Origin: Stratiformator vulcanicus
Lineage (GTDB): Bacteria > Planctomycetota > Planctomycetia > Planctomycetales > Planctomycetaceae
Assembly: GCF_007744515.1 (NCBI RefSeq)
Contig: NZ_CP036268.1
Location: forward strand, 1,589,712 to 1,653,711
Direction: 5' to 3'
Length of the DNA: 64,000 nt
Part shown: piece by piece, positions 8,811 to 17,412 of the stretch
Layout: each line of letters starts with the position of its first letter
Position numbering within the stretch: position 1 is the stretch's first letter
The notes under the pieces: model-generated
Seen by the model: only the letters and a program-made list of their open reading frames with translations
What the model was told of the DNA's origin: nothing
Databases searched by the model: none
Made by a program: the position numbers and the translations under genes

Positions 8811-8915
8811 GCCATAACCTTAGCGAGAATCGAATCGTCCGGCACAAGGTCACTTTTTAAAACCCCTCCCGGGCAGCGAGGAAATTCTTAGACATTCGGA
8901 GCGGGCGGTTCCTAA

Positions 8916-9134
8916 AAGAAGGTGCTTCATGATCGCAAGATATCCCGCCTATTGGCCGAAATGGAGCACAATCGGTGGTTAGCAGAGCGGCTGATGGCCG
9001 GGTGGCAGTATGGAGAGCGATCCGAGCAGCCTCCGCGTCGAACGTCACTCATCGCTTAGGACGCGCTCCCGAGCGACGAGAGTCAGAAAGATTTCTCGCA
9101 AATCAATCTACCGATCGATCTCGCCACCGATCCT
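8916..9134 (+). pseudogene. Broken second RyR-domain copy
   Basis: The frame from 8916 reads VLHDRKISRLLAEMEHNRW, then LAERLMAGWQYGERSEQPPR, a TAG stop at 9057-9059, and continues in the same frame as DALPSDESQKDFSQINLP. The parts before and after the stop both match the RyR domain layout seen at the end of the gene just upstream (MEHNRWLAERLLAGW; then Leu-Ser/Pro and a QKD motif). Sequence differences from the intact copy show it is diverged, not a fresh duplication. It probably came from a second RyR gene lost by deletion and a stop mutation. Confidence 0.75.
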
Positions 9135-9329
9135 CCGTTCGGCCTAAATATCTTACGGCGCAAGCGGACGGCGGGACCTCTGTAGAGGCCTGCCGAGGCG
9201 ATCGCAGCCGTAGCCCGAATGAGCCGAAGCCGGTCGGACAGGCAAGGGTGATTCTCATGGCTCGGAACCGGTCAAAAGATTGAGTTCGAACTTGGTGCCG
9301 TCGGAGGACTTAAGCGACGGCATCCAAGA

Positions 9330-9824
9330 CTATGACCGCAATATCATTCGGGATTTTCCGATCACGCTCGAGATAGTCGACCTCCACTTGAAAGACGCAC
9401 ACGATCCGCCGCCGACCGTGTTCGGTTGCTCCACCGGATCGAGAGCTAGCGGCTCGAGCTTACTGATTTCGCGAGCCGCGTCTTTGTGATGGAGGTGGAA
9501 GTAGTGCTGTGTCATCGCCGGATCATGGTGCCCCATCCACGACATGGCTGTCTGCTGGCTGACACCCTGACGGATCGCCTCACTGCAGAAGTGATGTCGG
9601 AACGAATGAAGCCGCCTCTCGGCGAGAAGCCTGTCTCCGGGAAAGTCTTCTTGTATCAGTCGGAGCGACTTGGCAACGAACCGTTCCCGCCAACGGAAGT
9701 GAGTCTGATTGGTCTCGCCGATGTGCCGGCAGACATAACCGGCGGTCTTGCCCTGCGAAAGCCGTACTCCGACCTCGCGCGGGTGCCCGATAATCTGCTC
9801 ATTCATTGATCGCTTCCGCAGCAT
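9330..9824 (-). pseudogene. Chimeric remnant: IS3 orfA N-terminus joined to integrase C-terminus
   Basis: A single open frame of 164 codons from two sources. Residues 7-48 (NEQIIGHPREVGVRLSQGKT, then TNQTHFRWRERF) match the helix-turn-helix start of IS3-family OrfA proteins. The rest is the end of a tyrosine recombinase: LHSFRHHFCSEAIRQGVSQQ, MSWMGHHDPAMTQHYFHL, with the RH, GH and Tyr motifs but no first Arg box. The recombinase part must have lost its N-terminal half when the IS fragment was joined. Neither half can be active alone. It marks the right edge of the accessory region. Confidence 0.7.
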
Positions 9825-10143
9825 CGAATTCCTACTCGGTCCGGGATGCTAATCGAAATTTTAACACAACAAGTGGCGTCAATTTGAGTTGGCGAGGTAG
9901 ATGAATGCGGACGTATCCGCACCTTCGCGGCCCATTTCGCTCTTCAAGGCAGGCTCGAACTGGTCAGCCTGCAGAATTCTCTTGATGTCTACTACCGGAG
10001 ACTTTTCGGCGACGCTATTGGGAGAGTAGTGGCAGCCCACAGAGTCGCCCTGCTCGGAAGTTCGTACCATACCATTGGGCTTGCTTTGCCGTGCGAGGTT
10101 GCTAAAGATGGATTCGGGTTGGCCGGACCCGCTGTGACTGCTG
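9825..10143. other. Intergenic, no gene seen
   Basis: About 320 bp between the recombinase remnant and the His-rich gene. The region near 9854-9876 is AT-rich (AATCGAAATTTTAACACAAC) and might hold promoter sequence for the following gene. I saw no clear palindromic Zur-like operator. Confidence 0.4.
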
Positions 10144-10623
10144 ATGAGCCTGCGTCTGACGATGCGCCGAATCGTCCGAAATCTCGTTGTTGCACTACTG
10201 GTGCCGCCGCATCTTTTTGTGGCGTGCTTCGGAACGCTGCTGCACGTCCACGTGCCAGACTGCGTTTGCTCGTTCCACGCTGAACATGGGCATGAGCATA
10301 GCGCGCATTGCGGCACTCATCGGCATCGGCCTCATCACGGGGCCGGGCATTCCTGCCACCACGATCACGGGGACGCAAAGCAGCACGCGGTTTCCGAGCA
10401 AACAGAGCCGTCGAGCTCTGAAGATCAGCGACGGTCGAACCCGCCGCACGATCACCGTGATTGCCAGATCTGCCAGATTTTGGCGCAGGTCGGTTTTTCG
10501 ACTTCTGCTCCGGCTGCTTCTGACGTGCAGCCTCTGTTCTTCCGGTTCGTGGTCGACGGGCCGCAGATTGTCGAGTCTCACCTCGCAAGCGAGCATCATC
10601 CGCGCGGCCCGCCTCTGATCTAG
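10144..10623 (+). CDS. Histidine-rich exported metal-binding protein (predicted)
   Basis: 159 aa. A hydrophobic N-terminal helix (NLVVALLVPPHLFVACFGTL) is followed by many His and Cys: HVHVPDCVCSFHAEHGHEHS, then HRHRPHHGAGHSCHHDHGD, and a DHRDCQICQILAQVG motif. This fits an exported or membrane-anchored protein that binds Zn, Ni or Co through His clusters. The CQICQ segment recalls short planctomycete exported His-rich proteins. An alternative start at 10162 would begin MRRIVRNLVV. It opens a same-strand run containing a NiCoT exporter, MerC and CobW proteins, which supports a metal role. Exact metal and mechanism unknown. Confidence 0.65.
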   Translation: MSLRLTMRRIVRNLVVALLVPPHLFVACFGTLLHVHVPDCVCSFHAEHGHEHSAHCGTHRHRPHHGAGHSCHHDHGDAKQHAVSEQTEPSSSEDQRRSNPPHDHRDCQICQILAQVGFSTSAPAASDVQPLFFRFVVDGPQIVESHLASEHHPRGPPLI

Positions 10624-11137
10624 GGCGGATGTCCGGTGAGTGTCGTAATTTCCGCGGCGATCCCTGCAAATATGCAGGCGCTGCGCGCTCGGTAGTTGCG
10701 ACCGATCGTCCGGATCGGCTCGAGAGCTTACGTCCTGTCAGTGTGCGGGTTTCGGTCGCCATCCTTGCGAAGTCGCAAGCGGTGTCAGCCTGATCACCGC
10801 TCTGCAACGCAGGGACCTGCTGTCGTTCCGTCGCCGACCTTCGCTGCTATTTGAAAAACGCTCTGGCGTGTCCGGTCCCGCTTCCGTGACAGCGCCCGAA
10901 GTGTGAGTTGCTTCAAAGGCTCAGTTCTTTGCCGGCTTGGCCGGTGAAGCTCCCCGTTGCGGTGAGTCTGCCGACTAACCGCGTGGTCCGGCCAGTCTGC
11001 GCGAGCAGTCCACCGCAGCGGGGTTTCTGCAAGTTTCTACGAACCACGAAAGCCGTCTACTTCGTCTTTTGGCGAAGTGACCGGAGTTCCGCGCATCGCG
11101 CGACATTTTCATCACCAGCATCTATAGGAGTTAGAAG
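10624..11137. other. Intergenic 514 bp with small palindrome
   Basis: No convincing gene. A CCTGCA-AATA-TGCAGG hairpin or operator-like palindrome sits at 10663-10678. The far right contains the Shine-Dalgarno GGAG (11127-11130) for the DUF1559 gene. Whether the palindrome is regulatory is not known. Confidence 0.35.
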
Positions 11138-12181
11138 ATGCGTTTCCACAATGGCATACGACAATCCCGCGTGGGTTTCACTTTAATCGAGCTGCTCGTC
11201 GTGATCGCGATTATTGCGATCTTAATCGCCCTATTGCTTCCTGCAGTGCAACAGGCTCGTGAAGCTGCGCGGAGGAGTCAGTGCAAGAACAATTTGAAGC
11301 AGATGGCGCTCGCGATGCACAATTATCATGCGACCCACAGCGTGCTCCCGCTGACGAGTTTCAACCTCGGAAGCAATCCCGCACCGGGAACACGCCACAC
11401 CGGATTTTCGCCACAGGCGCAAATTCTGCCGTATCTGGAGCAGGCGAATCTTTATGACTTAATCGACTTCGATGAGCCGCTGTTGAACGTGGCACTACCG
11501 CCTTGGGCGACCAACCTTAATACTGTTCACGAAGTCGCGGCCCGCACGCGGGTTGATACATTTCTCTGCCCGAGTGATCCGGCCCAGGTACTCTTTGACG
11601 ATGGCGGCACACTCTACGCCGGTCATAATTACATGGTCAATCTCGGCTCGGGTCGCGTTCGGTCTTACTATGACTCCGCCCCGGACCCCGCCGACTTGTG
11701 CGACGGACTGTTCTATCGTGGCTCAAGAATTAAGTTTCGAGACATTACCGACGGATTGTCGAATACCGTGCTGCTTGCCGAAACCACCGGCGGAGCAAAG
11801 GTGGGATCAATTCCCGGTGCCACCGCCGTTACGGATGTCCGCACACAGATGAAGCGAGTCGATTCAGACCCTCCCGGTGGCCCGCTCGCGGACGACCTGT
11901 GGGCCCTGCCTTTTGACTCAGCGGACGGTCGCCGGGGCGGAAGCTGGATTCGCGGGCTCGGTTATTTCGTCTACGTGACCGGGTTCCGCGGGCCGAACAG
12001 TCCGGAACCCGACGTTGCCAATCATGGGAACGGTCTCGTCACGCCTCGTAGCTATCACACGGGCGGCGCGAACCTCGCGCTGGCGGACGGCAGCGTTCGC
12101 TTCGTTTCCGACAGCGTCGACCTCGAGACCTTCCGGAATGCCTTCGCGAGAGACGACGGCCAGGTCATGGGAGAGTTTTAA
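11138..12181 (+). CDS. DUF1559 prepilin-like protein
   Basis: 347 aa. The N-terminus carries a type IV prepilin-like signal: a short basic leader, Gly-Phe cleavage site ([18 protein letters not shown]) with Glu at +5, and the conserved RREA-type helix end ([19 protein letters not shown]). The C-terminus has LALADGSVRFVSD, the usual DUF1559 end. Such proteins are very numerous in planctomycetes; their function is unknown and probably extracytoplasmic or pseudopilin-like. The start is set by GGAG 8 nt before ATG. The stop overlaps the ATG of the beta-propeller gene (TAATG), so the two are translationally coupled. Its place in a metal gene cluster with a prepilin-peptidase-like gene (17409) suggests a specialised role. 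Confidence 0.9.
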   Translation: MRFHNGIRQSRVGFTLIELLVVIAIIAILIALLLPAVQQAREAARRSQCKNNLKQMALAMHNYHATHSVLPLTSFNLGSNPAPGTRHTGFSPQAQILPYLEQANLYDLIDFDEPLLNVALPPWATNLNTVHEVAARTRVDTFLCPSDPAQVLFDDGGTLYAGHNYMVNLGSGRVRSYYDSAPDPADLCDGLFYRGSRIKFRDITDGLSNTVLLAETTGGAKVGSIPGATAVTDVRTQMKRVDSDPPGGPLADDLWALPFDSADGRRGGSWIRGLGYFVYVTGFRGPNSPEPDVANHGNGLVTPRSYHTGGANLALADGSVRFVSDSVDLETFRNAFARDDGQVMGEF

Positions 12182-13596
12182 TGCGGTCGACATTCCTAAA
12201 GTCATTCATCCCATTACTGGATCAACGAATGAAGAATATATTTAATCTCTGCGTTCTCTTCCTGCTAATGTCGGGATCGGAATCTTACGCCGGCGACGCG
12301 GGTCCGACTGGCACCCGCCTGTTCTATCAAGACGAAAATGCCGCGGTTCTCCGTTGGCTTGACGTGTCCGGAGCGAACCAGCCGCAATTCGGAAGTGATT
12401 CCGTGGTGACCGGATTGCCGAAGCTGGATTCGGAACGTCAACGACTTGTTCAAATGCAGCCGCTAGGGAAGTACCTTGTGGTCGGCGTTCGTGATGATGC
12501 CGAAGGAGAACACGGTAGCGGTTGGATCGCGGTTCGGACCGGAGTCAACGGAAGCCAACACGGCAACCACTCACACTGGTCCTATAAAGATAAACCGGAA
12601 ACCGCCTCGATTAATATTAATGCCGCTCAGGGGAACCCCGCACACGTATACCGTTACGGAAACGCGGTTTACTTAGCCAACGATACCAAGAATGGATTTA
12701 CCCGGCTTGATGAGCGGGCAATCGACAGCGGCGAAGCCCTGAAAGAAGGCTTCGGCTTTCAATCGGGTGGGGGTGGTCACATCACCCTTTCGGTTATTTC
12801 CGACCGAATCGGCTATAGCACGTGGATTGACGGTGGCGGTCCGAACAAGGGTCGTGTCGACGTCGTGCGACTGAAGCGCAGCGGCGGCGGCGAAATTGCC
12901 TACTCTTTGCACCTCGAGCACGGCGTGCTCCACGGGGCTACCATGCGTTACGGCAAAGCTTTCTTCGCGCCCTCTTCCGGCATCTACTGGCTAAAGGCTG
13001 ATTCGACGGGACGTCAATCACCCGAATCAGTTAAGATTCACCGAATCGACCTCGGTGTTAGTAGTGAAGACGAATCGCCACTTAGGGCCGGGTCGTTTAC
13101 AGGCTATCGCAATTATGTCCTTTGCACCGTTGGAAAAGGGTCCGATGCAAGCCTGTGCCTGCTTGATGCGAGGCGGACGCCGCCGGCGATGACCATGTTG
13201 CCTCTTAATATCGACGAGGGGTTGTCGCCAGTCGGTCTCAAGGTTGTCCGCACCATTGCGGGCAAACGACTCGCGTTCGTCTTCGCGGACAAGCCGGGCG
13301 ACGTGGAGCGAGATGAATTCTTAAAGGTGATTGATCTCGACCCCAACGGCAACCTCAGATTCGACGAAGCCAAAGTCACTGCGACGTTGAGTGTCGGAGC
13401 GAGCGAAGTCGTTGGGCACTCCGGGCACCACGCGATCACGTTCGATGCCGACGGACGGTTTGCGTACTTCAGTAATCCCGGTGACGGAACGCTTTCAACT
13501 TTCTCGCTGACCGACCTTGTCGTCGTTGCAGAAACACCCGTGGAAGGTAAGCCGGGGGCCCTGATCGCGATCGGCGGTCGAGAGGTCAAGCACTAA
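12181..13596 (+). CDS. Exported beta-propeller protein, candidate metallochaperone
   Basis: 471 aa from ATG 12181, which overlaps the previous stop. An internal ATG at 12229 gives a cleaner signal peptide (MKNIFNLCVLFLLMSGSESYAGD). The body is repeated beta-strand blades with Gly-Asp turns, ending in HHAITFDADGRFAYFSNPG and TLSTFSLTDL. Possible metal ligands are GSQHGNHSHWSY near residue 120, GGGGHIT, EHGVLHGAT and VGHSGHHAIT. Periplasmic zinc chaperones of the AztD type are His-bearing beta-propellers, and the neighbouring His-rich, NiCoT, MerC and CobW genes favour a similar role. That link is inference; a generic PQQ- or WD40-like propeller remains possible. Confidence 0.6.
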   Translation: MRSTFLKSFIPLLDQRMKNIFNLCVLFLLMSGSESYAGDAGPTGTRLFYQDENAAVLRWLDVSGANQPQFGSDSVVTGLPKLDSERQRLVQMQPLGKYLVVGVRDDAEGEHGSGWIAVRTGVNGSQHGNHSHWSYKDKPETASININAAQGNPAHVYRYGNAVYLANDTKNGFTRLDERAIDSGEALKEGFGFQSGGGGHITLSVISDRIGYSTWIDGGGPNKGRVDVVRLKRSGGGEIAYSLHLEHGVLHGATMRYGKAFFAPSSGIYWLKADSTGRQSPESVKIHRIDLGVSSEDESPLRAGSFTGYRNYVLCTVGKGSDASLCLLDARRTPPAMTMLPLNIDEGLSPVGLKVVRTIAGKRLAFVFADKPGDVERDEFLKVIDLDPNGNLRFDEAKVTATLSVGASEVVGHSGHHAITFDADGRFAYFSNPGDGTLSTFSLTDLVVVAETPVEGKPGALIAIGGREVKH

Positions 13597-13606
13597 TTCG
13601 ATTCCG

Positions 13607-13637
13607 CCTGGAGGTCTCCGTTCCGGAGGCCTCCGGG
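13607..13637 (+). terminator. Strong hairpin after beta-propeller gene
   Basis: A 14-bp stem (13607-13620 with 13624-13637, two G-T wobbles) around a TTC loop, followed by a short T-containing run (TCTTCT). It lies 11 bp after the stop codon and 45 bp before the next start. Works best as a terminator or attenuator, though the T-tract is weak. Confidence 0.55.
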
Positions 13638-13681
13638 TCTTCTAATGTCCCGTCAAATCACCTGCCGATTGAGGCAATGCC

Positions 13682-14461
13682 GTGTTCGCCCACATTCATG
13701 TTCAAGAAATGACGCTCGGTCTCGGGCTGCTGTTCGGAGCATTACATGCTTTGGAACCGGGGCACGGGAAGACGGCCCTGTTCGTGCATTTGCTCGACGG
13801 CCGCCGAAGTCGCTGGGTGCCGTTGACGATGGGGCTTTCCACGGCCGTCTCACACACGCTTTCCCTGCTGCTGATCGCCTTTTGCGTTCACGGCGTCACA
13901 CACATGATCGCGCACGGAGTCGCCGAGTCGGTGGTGCCGGAGACGATGCGCTGGGTGAGCGTGGCCTTAATTCTTGGCGTCGGCGGGTGGATGCTCTTCA
14001 CCGCACTCCTCGCAAAAAATCAACAGTCAAGCTGCGGCTGCGGCGCTCATCAACACGAAACGCATCAGTTGGACGAACATCACCACGGTCACCACGCGGC
14101 TCAAGAAACCGATCACGCAGTCGCCGGGAAGAGCGATCTGAGAACGACGGCGCTGCTGGGAACAGCCGTCGGCTTATTGCCCTGCCCATCAGCGCTAGCG
14201 GCCTATTTGACCGGCATGGCTTCCGGCGACCCGGCTGACGGGTATCTGATCATCGTGGCATTCGGCATTGGGATCGCCGTGTCGATTTTCGGAGTCGGCC
14301 TGGTGCTGCAGTGCTTAAGCACCAAGCTGCTACCGCTTCTTAAAATGTCCGACCGGTCGGTGCGTCGCTGGAACATCGCGCGGGCGGTCTTAATTCTATT
14401 CGTCGGTCTGTCTTATGCGGGCTGGCTCAGTTACGAATCTATTTTGCCGATATCGAATTAG
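13682..14461 (+). CDS. NiCoT/RcnA-like nickel-cobalt exporter
   Basis: 259 aa, GTG start. Six or so membrane helices with the family motif GALHALEPGHGKTALFVHLL (HxxxxGHGKT) in the first part, and a second motif LLPCPSALAAYLTG. A cytoplasmic or periplasmic loop at about 115-150 is rich in Cys and His (SCGCGAHQHETHQLDEHHHG), as in RcnA-type exporters where such loops bind Ni or Co. Predicted to move divalent metal (Ni, Co or perhaps Zn) across the inner membrane. MerC and CobW genes follow, and a His-rich exported protein precedes, so it acts in metal homeostasis. Direction (export versus import) cannot be read from sequence alone. Confidence 0.8.
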   Translation: MFAHIHVQEMTLGLGLLFGALHALEPGHGKTALFVHLLDGRRSRWVPLTMGLSTAVSHTLSLLLIAFCVHGVTHMIAHGVAESVVPETMRWVSVALILGVGGWMLFTALLAKNQQSSCGCGAHQHETHQLDEHHHGHHAAQETDHAVAGKSDLRTTALLGTAVGLLPCPSALAAYLTGMASGDPADGYLIIVAFGIGIAVSIFGVGLVLQCLSTKLLPLLKMSDRSVRRWNIARAVLILFVGLSYAGWLSYESILPISN

Positions 14462-14485
14462 TCGGCGTGCGGTAAGGATCGCTTC

Positions 14486-15094
14486 ATGAAGACGACGTAT
14501 TTCAATCTTGATGGCCTGGGGATGTGCGCTTCTGGGCTCTGCATGTTGCATTGTCTAGCGCTCCCGCTATTGCTGACAATAGCGCCGATCTGGGAACTCA
14601 TGCAGAACGAGCCGCTCGCTGATCAATCAACGGCAGCCGCTGTCTCGATTTCGACTGAAGCCCCTGCCGAAGTGGAAAGGTGTTGTTCCACGGCGGCCTG
14701 CTGCACGGAAGTGGGAGGTAGCACTAGCGCCCATGAAACGGCCGGATGCTGTTCTTCGCCGTCGGACTTCTGGTTTCACACCTTCATGCTGGCCACCATT
14801 GTTCCGCTGGGGTTGGCCGCATGGGGCTTCGGCTTCAGGCAGCACGGTGACGTGCGTGTGCTTTATCTTGGCGCGTCCGGCACTTTGCTCCTGCTGGCGG
14901 CGCTGTTATTCGGACACATGCTCCCGCTGACCCGTGGCGAACAAGCCGTCAACATTACCGGTAGCATTTTCTTAATTTCTGCCCACGTATTGAACCGCCA
15001 CCAATGTCGTTGCTGCCGCGAAGGTTTGTGTTCTAAAGCTCCTCAGCAGGTTGCCCTGACGAACTTGCAGGTCGAACATCCGGCCACAAGTTAG
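14486..15094 (+). CDS. MerC-domain membrane protein with Cys-rich loop
   Basis: 202 aa. The N-terminus reads DGLGMCASGLCMLHCLALPL, typical of MerC-type proteins with a Cys-containing first helix, and is followed by hydrophobic helices (TFMLATIVPLGLAAWGFGF; LLLLAALLFGHMLPL; AVNITGSIFLISAHVLNRHQ). Between the first helices is an unusual loop with CCSTAACCTEV and AGCCSSP pairs, and a tail with HQCRCCREGLC. MerC proteins carry mercury or related thiophilic metals; in planctomycetes similar proteins sit near Zn or Co genes. It is 24 bp after the NiCoT gene, so likely the same transcript. Substrate unknown. Confidence 0.75.
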   Translation: MKTTYFNLDGLGMCASGLCMLHCLALPLLLTIAPIWELMQNEPLADQSTAAAVSISTEAPAEVERCCSTAACCTEVGGSTSAHETAGCCSSPSDFWFHTFMLATIVPLGLAAWGFGFRQHGDVRVLYLGASGTLLLLAALLFGHMLPLTRGEQAVNITGSIFLISAHVLNRHQCRCCREGLCSKAPQQVALTNLQVEHPATS

Positions 15095-15161
15095 AGACCG
15101 TTGCAAATGAAATTTTACAAGATCGATAAAAACAGGGACGCCGAGTTATCGGCGAATATCT

Positions 15162-16373
15162 ATGACTCAAAAATTACCCGTGACCGTCCTCTCCGGTTTC
15201 CTCGGTGCCGGTAAAACGACGCTGCTCAATCATGTCCTCTCAAATCGGGAGGGCCTGCGCGTCGCGGTCATCGTGAACGACATGTCCGAGGTCAATATCG
15301 ATGCCGCGCTCGTTGATCGCGATGCAGCCCTCTCGCGGACCGAGGAAAAGCTCGTTGAAATGTCCAATGGTTGCATCTGCTGCACCCTGCGCGATGACCT
15401 GCTGCAAGAGGTCGCCCGGCTCTCGAAGGAGGGACGCTTCGACTATCTGCTCATTGAAAGCACCGGCATCAGCGAGCCGATCCCGGTCGCGCAGACGTTC
15501 ACCTTCGAGGCCGAAGATGGTACGAGCCTCGCCGACGTGTCTCGGCTCGACACGATGGTCACCGTCGTGGATGCCGCGAACTTTCTGGATGAATATGAAG
15601 AGGCCGATTATCTCAAAGATCGGGGTGAGTCGCTCGGCGAGGAAGACGAGCGAACGGTGACCGACCTTCTGTGCGATCAGGTGGAGTTTGCCAACGTCAT
15701 TTTGGTGAATAAGACTGATCTCGTCGATTCCGAAGAATTAAATCGCGTTGAAGGAGTCATTCGAGCCCTCAACCCTGCCGCGAAGCTCATTCGGACCAGC
15801 CGCAGCCAAGTGGACCTGTCAGAGGTCCTTGACACTGGTCGCTTTGACTATGAGAAGGCCGCGAGTTCGGCGGGCTGGATTCGCGAAATGGAAGGGAAGC
15901 ACACCCCGGAGACAGAGGAGTACGGCATTAGCAGCTTCACCTTTCGCGACCGTCGGCCGTTCCATCCGCAGCGATTCTGGGACTTCATTCACGACGACGC
16001 GGTCTGGGACGGCATCGTTCGCAGCAAAGGATTCTTCTGGATCGCGACGAAGGATCAAGTTGCCTACGAGTGGTCGCAGGCCGGCGGAGTGAGCGACCAC
16101 CGCCCCGTCGGAGTCTGGCAAGCCGCGCTGCCCGAAGAGTATCGGCCCGCCGGGCTGGAAGAGTCGCCGGAGTGGCATCCCTACTTCGGTGACCGGCACC
16201 AGACGCTCGTTTTTATCGGAATCGGATTGGACGAGAGTTCGCTGCGTCAACGTCTGTCGGAATGCCTCATGTCTTCCGGAGAACTGGCTCAAAGCGTTGA
16301 AACACTCACATCGACCGCTGATCCGTTTCCTCCGGTCGATTTTCGGCCAAACGATGAGGAGGTGCCGGTGTGA
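15162..16373 (+). CDS. CobW/COG0523 GTPase metallochaperone
   Basis: 403 aa. Walker A is [13 protein letters not shown] at the N-terminus, switch regions follow, and the hallmark metal-binding CICC motif ([14 protein letters not shown]) sits near residue 70. The guanine-specificity motif is NKTDLVD. The C-terminal CobW_C domain follows ([20 protein letters not shown], ending [20 protein letters not shown]). These G3E GTPases deliver Zn, Co or Ni to target proteins, often under metal limitation. The start ATG 15162 has no strong Shine-Dalgarno. Its stop overlaps the next start by 4 bp (GTGA), making it the head of a coupled four-gene set that ends in a prepilin-peptidase-like gene. Confidence 0.92.
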   Translation: MTQKLPVTVLSGFLGAGKTTLLNHVLSNREGLRVAVIVNDMSEVNIDAALVDRDAALSRTEEKLVEMSNGCICCTLRDDLLQEVARLSKEGRFDYLLIESTGISEPIPVAQTFTFEAEDGTSLADVSRLDTMVTVVDAANFLDEYEEADYLKDRGESLGEEDERTVTDLLCDQVEFANVILVNKTDLVDSEELNRVEGVIRALNPAAKLIRTSRSQVDLSEVLDTGRFDYEKAASSAGWIREMEGKHTPETEEYGISSFTFRDRRPFHPQRFWDFIHDDAVWDGIVRSKGFFWIATKDQVAYEWSQAGGVSDHRPVGVWQAALPEEYRPAGLEESPEWHPYFGDRHQTLVFIGIGLDESSLRQRLSECLMSSGELAQSVETLTSTADPFPPVDFRPNDEEVPV

Positions 16374-17008
16374 GTGCGACCCGAAATCGAAACCGAAATC
16401 AAAATAAACGGCGACGGTCAGGCAGCGGGCGGTCGAAACCGTCCGCGGAGCAGCAACTCTTCACCACAACACAGCAGCGCGAAGCCGCCGAAGTGTTCGA
16501 TCTGCAAATGTGGTGCTGGGGCTGCGATATCAAGCGTAAGGAAGGGAACCTCCTAGCCGAGTTTGGCCTGACGCGACGAAAGCCGCTTAACAAGAGCGGG
16601 AAGCCCGACCCGAAGATCAGTTCCGGTTATCACGGATTCCATCACGATTTAGAAGTTGCACTCTGGGGCTGGGGTGTCCTCGCATCGCATCAGTCAACTG
16701 GGACACTCTTCATACGTCGGGACGGCTTTCAGCCAAGGCTGATCGCGCCGATCAGACACGACTCGGTGTCGGTACTCGCAGATGTACTCGACACTTCGAT
16801 TGATGACTTGAACATCGCGCATCGCTTGAGTTTGCAGCTCTTGGAATTCTTCACCGCATACGAGACGTGGGCACTACTGCAAACGGGAGAGGAGCATCGC
16901 AGCCTGTGCGAGAGCGAACGGAACAAGAAGTGGTCCATTGCCGCGTGCGATCTGGCCACGTTCTGGCAGGACTTTCGAAATTCGCTCGCGAACGGGGGAG
17001 CGTCCTAA
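16370..17008 (+). CDS. Hypothetical protein, 212 aa, coupled to CobW
   Basis: GTG start overlapping the CobW stop by 4 bp and preceded by GAGGAGGTG. The N-terminal 25 residues are basic ([20 protein letters not shown]). The remainder is a soluble alpha/beta protein with Trp-rich stretches ([26 protein letters not shown]) and an [10 protein letters not shown] helix near the end. No family was recognised. Two Cys in CWGC could bind metal or be redox-active, but that is only a guess. The tight overlaps with CobW before and the membrane protein after point to one functional unit. Confidence 0.7.
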   Translation: MSATRNRNRNQNKRRRSGSGRSKPSAEQQLFTTTQQREAAEVFDLQMWCWGCDIKRKEGNLLAEFGLTRRKPLNKSGKPDPKISSGYHGFHHDLEVALWGWGVLASHQSTGTLFIRRDGFQPRLIAPIRHDSVSVLADVLDTSIDDLNIAHRLSLQLLEFFTAYETWALLQTGEEHRSLCESERNKKWSIAACDLATFWQDFRNSLANGGAS

Positions 17009-17412
17009 TGAAAGACGCCCAAATTCTCCGGTGGACATCGTCGCCCCTGATCGACTTGGCCAGGCAATTGGTCTTCTTCTATGCCGTCCTTGCGACCTGC
17101 TATTGGTCTGGCATTTGGGTCATCTCTTCCGACGGCCTTTATCTGCCTATCTGTAATGCGGTTTTGGCGATCACGGTTCTCCGTCTGCCGTCTTGCCGAT
17201 TCACCCGCCAGAACCTGATCGGAATCGCCCTTTCTCTGGCAGCGCTATCCACCCAGACCACTGTTTCTCGTCCGATCGAATTTGATACGATGACGCCGGT
17301 CCGGCCCGAGTGTCTGGTTGTTCTACTATTCGCTATGCTTGTCCTCGAATTTATCGAACAGGTCGGCAGTGGCGGTAGAGCCGGTCAAAGTCGCGGCGGG
17401 GATGAAGAGTGA
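17008..17412 (+). CDS. Small integral membrane protein, 134 aa
   Basis: ATG at 17008 overlaps the preceding TAA by one base (TAATG). Four hydrophobic stretches are visible: LVFFYAVLATCYWSGIWVI, LPICNAVLAITVLRL, LIGIALSLAALST and ECLVVLLFAMLVLEFIEQV. No motif was recognised. It could be a partner of the prepilin-peptidase-like protein that follows with a 4-bp overlap. A longer frame is open upstream, but the overlap and the hydrophobic N-terminus support this start. Confidence 0.65.
   Translation: MKDAQILRWTSSPLIDLARQLVFFYAVLATCYWSGIWVISSDGLYLPICNAVLAITVLRLPSCRFTRQNLIGIALSLAALSTQTTVSRPIEFDTMTPVRPECLVVLLFAMLVLEFIEQVGSGGRAGQSRGGDEE

Noticed and set aside
9992-10807. Minus-strand frame opposite the His-rich gene
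   Set aside because: Arg/Ala-rich shadow of a GC-rich gene; the plus-strand frame has a signal-type helix and His clusters.
10624-11137. Zur or Fur operator upstream of the metal cluster
   Set aside because: No 18-20 bp palindrome resembling known Zur or Fur boxes was found by eye; only a short CCTGCA/TGCAGG hairpin is present.
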